Positions 62,249 through 64,000 of a stretch of 64,000 nt of DNA are shown here, piece after piece. The position numbers were made by a program, and so were the translations under genes. The DNA comes from Microbacterium sp. LWO13-1.2 (GTDB taxonomy: Bacteria; Actinomycetota; Actinomycetes; Actinomycetales; Microbacteriaceae): assembly GCF_038397725.1 (NCBI RefSeq), contig NZ_CP151634.1, forward strand, positions 248,001 through 312,000, written 5' to 3'. How positions within the stretch are numbered: the first letter of the stretch is position 1; the number at the start of each line of letters is the position of its first letter. The notes under the pieces are model-generated. The model had not been told where the DNA came from and did not search any database. It saw nothing but the letters and a program-made list of their open reading frames with translations.

Positions 62249-63146
62249 AGAGTCCTCCTCGGAAGACGAAGATCGCAGACAGCGCCGCCGCAACGAGAAG
62301 CAGAAGCAACGAGATCGCGGCGGAGCCGTTGAAGTCGCCCTGCCGGAACGCGTAGAGGTACGCCAGCTGGTTGATGGAGTAGTCGGGGGGCACGACGCCC
62401 TTTGACGCCTGGGAGAGCACGCGTGGTTCCACGAAGAGCTGAGTACCGGCCGCGAGCGACATCACCGCCATATAGGAGATCCACTTGCGAAGGAGCGGGA
62501 TCTGGATGTGCCATGCGGTCTGGACAGGTCCGGCGCCATCGATGCGCGCTGCCTCCATGACGTCACCGGAGATGTTGTTGAGGGCTCCGTACATGATGAC
62601 GATCCAGCCTCCGGCCCCGGTCCAGAACGCGACGACGGTGAAGATGAGCGGCAGGTTGTCGATCGACACCGTCTGAACGAATGTCTCGAGCCCGAATGCT
62701 CGCAGAATGAACGCAACCGGGCTCACCGAGGGGTCCAGCAGGAAGAGCCAAAGCATCACGCTCGACGCACCTGCGAGTGCCCCGGGGATGTAGTAGACGA
62801 ATCGGAAACTGCTCGAGAGCCATCGACGTCCGAGGGAATGCACCACGAGTGCGAGAAGCACGACGAAGACGAGCAACGACACCAAGTAGATGACCAGATA
62901 CAACGCGACATGACCGACCGCCGGCAGGAACCGGTAGTCACCGAACACCTGGGCGAAGTTCGCGAAACCGGCGAAGGCACCGTCGGCCGTGAACGCCAGG
63001 AAGATCGTGTAAAGCGTAGGCAGGATGCCGAAGGCGATCAGGAGGATCGTGTAACCGGAGACGAACACGTATCCGACGCTCGCCTGCGAGCGGTCGAGCC
63101 GCCGACGAGCGGGCCGTCGGGAGTTGGGGCCGGGCGCCCGCCGCAT
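62235..63146 (-). CDS. Sugar ABC transporter permease (MalF type)
   Basis: 303 residues with six membrane segments; EAA loop EAARIDGAGPVQTAWHIQIP. The ATG at 63146 follows GAGGGG with almost no spacing; the frame is open further upstream, so the true start may differ slightly. No ATPase gene is in the operon as seen, so a shared MsiK-like ATPase is likely. Confidence 0.88.
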   Translation of the reverse strand: MRRAPGPNSRRPARRRLDRSQASVGYVFVSGYTILLIAFGILPTLYTIFLAFTADGAFAGFANFAQVFGDYRFLPAVGHVALYLVIYLVSLLVFVVLLALVVHSLGRRWLSSSFRFVYYIPGALAGASSVMLWLFLLDPSVSPVAFILRAFGLETFVQTVSIDNLPLIFTVVAFWTGAGGWIVIMYGALNNISGDVMEAARIDGAGPVQTAWHIQIPLLRKWISYMAVMSLAAGTQLFVEPRVLSQASKGVVPPDYSINQLAYLYAFRQGDFNGSAAISLLLLLVAAALSAIFVFRGGLFERD

Positions 63147-63237
63147 CCCCTCGAGGGGGAGCGCGGCGGGCGTCGTGGTGGGAATGGAGATGGGATTTCC
63201 TTTGCTCGGGCGAATGACGAGTCGCGGCGAACGACGG

Positions 63238-64000
63238 CTACTTGATCGAGTAGCCCTGCACCTGTGCTTCGTTCTCGTACTCGGCCTGCCATTCGGAAGT
63301 CAGTTCGCTGAGCGACTTTCCGGCGGCGAGACCGGGGATGACGATCGACGAGTACGCCGTCTCAGGACTGAAGGACGGGAAGCCCCAGCCGCTCCAGACG
63401 CTCTTCGCCGCCTGTGTGATGGCCGCAGAGAAGTCCCCGGCGAAGTATCCCGACGCGGACTGCTGATCGAGCCACGCCGCTGCCGTCGACGCGTATGCGG
63501 GAAGGCCGGTAGCGAGCTCGGCGGCTTTGTCGGAGTTGCTCACGTATTCGAGGAACGCAGCCACACCCTCGAGATTCTTCGAGTGGCTCGAGCCATACCA
63601 GACTCCGCCGCCGACGTTGCCGGTCACTTCATCCTCGCCCTCCCAGAAGAGAGGCGCCGCGGCGCCGATCGAGCCGGCTTCGGCGTTGAGGCTGTCGGGG
63701 TTCTGGAAGATCGCCCCGGCGTACCACGCCGGACCGGGAGTACCGAGCAGCTTGTCGCCGTACTTCGTGACGAAGTCTGCACCGAAGACGCTGTCCTGGA
63801 CGAGAGTGCCGTTGTCGAGCATGTGGTCGATCAGGCCGGTCACCTTTTCGGCGTTCTCGTCGCTGAAATCGCTGGAGAAGGAATCGCCGTCGACCTGGAA
63901 GATCGGTGCCTCTCCGCTCCAGTAATAGGTGTAGGGCCCGGAGAACGAGTCGCCGACCGAGCCGAGGATGTAGCCAGGGTGCTCGGCGGCGACCTTGTCG
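63238..64000 (-). CDS. Extracellular sugar-binding protein, N-terminus beyond window
   Basis: The C-terminal 254 residues lie in the window and the frame stays open to the edge. The visible part is a type-2 periplasmic-binding fold of an ABC sugar importer: GYILGSVGDSFSGPYTYYWS, DKLLGTPGPAWYAGAIF, VGGGVWYGSSHSKNLEGVAA, FLEYVSNSDKAAELATGLPA. It ends YSIK. It delivers the sugar to the two permeases; presumably a lipoprotein, but the signal is outside. Confidence 0.9.
   Translation of the reverse strand, partial: DKVAAEHPGYILGSVGDSFSGPYTYYWSGEAPIFQVDGDSFSSDFSDENAEKVTGLIDHMLDNGTLVQDSVFGADFVTKYGDKLLGTPGPAWYAGAIFQNPDSLNAEAGSIGAAAPLFWEGEDEVTGNVGGGVWYGSSHSKNLEGVAAFLEYVSNSDKAAELATGLPAYASTAAAWLDQQSASGYFAGDFSAAITQAAKSVWSGWGFPSFSPETAYSSIVIPGLAAGKSLSELTSEWQAEYENEAQVQGYSIK

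Overview
The window is 64 kb of high-GC DNA with dense genes, short intergenic gaps, many GTG starts, several apparently leaderless genes and perfect-stem bidirectional terminators. The gene content points to a high-GC actinobacterium, most likely Microbacteriaceae and probably Microbacterium-like: a DUF222/13E12 HNH protein, a MetP/MetS-type transporter, an ECF41 sigma factor, SufU/SufS and a TPP-riboswitch thiC. The genus is an inference from this repertoire and was not tested.

Layout. 0-2 kb: end of thiE, then convergent thiC behind a TPP riboswitch. 2-9.3 kb: an orphan Imm5-like gene, a divergent HxlR/SnoaL pair, a two-component system with a DUF2306 membrane protein divergent from an MDR oxidoreductase/DUF6326 operon through mirror-image promoters, and a tandem pair of unrecognised paralogues. 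9.3-16 kb: a promoter-to-terminator stretch that may be a small RNA or attenuator, a MarR gene, a flotillin, an inverted-repeat element, hrpB and a two-gene ABC exporter. 16-26 kb: an AAA ATPase, L-serine dehydratase, two unknown proteins (one a repetitive acidic protein), the DUF222/HNH protein, a CMD-domain gene with an ECF41 sigma factor and a matching promoter, a flavoprotein divergent from a LysR regulator, and tRNA-Arg. 26-32 kb: an SDR, a GntR regulator, an F420-dependent-type oxidoreductase, a GNAT enzyme and sufS-sufU. 32-38 kb: a LacI-controlled fructoside operon (binding protein, two permeases, GH32) with two 18-bp operators. 38-43.4 kb: a MetS/MetP-type transporter pair, then copper genes (copA, a membrane-anchored YtkA-like protein, copZ) behind a CsoR-type box. 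43.5-48.2 kb: a Tat-exported cysteine-containing protein, a small Arg-rich membrane protein, a double GNAT, a secreted GH5 with a discoidin domain, and a YeeZ-like NAD-binding protein.

48.4-64 kb looks accessory. It begins at a 3' fragment of tRNA-Ser(GCU), the usual footprint of an integrated element. Next come a MarR/VOC/short UvrA-like cluster (drug or toxin tolerance by analogy), a 1,693-residue secreted beta-helix enzyme resembling GH141, a second copy of the SnoaL-like gene, and a FadR-regulated operon. That operon holds an enolase-superfamily sugar-acid dehydratase, a fucose-dehydrogenase-like aldo/keto reductase, a DUF718 mutarotase, two ABC permeases and a binding protein that runs off the window. 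The gene set suggests release, import and non-phosphorylated oxidation of a 6-deoxyhexose such as L-fucose or L-rhamnose. A shared ACAT-N3-ATGT motif links the secreted enzyme to the operon.

No transposase, integrase, CRISPR array, rRNA or known defence system was seen. Strongest candidates for new biology: the barrel-less decarboxylase-like paralogues (8.1-9.3 kb), the putative sRNA/attenuator (9.36-9.49 kb), the mirrored promoter (6.1-6.24 kb) and the tRNA-bounded deoxyhexose island.
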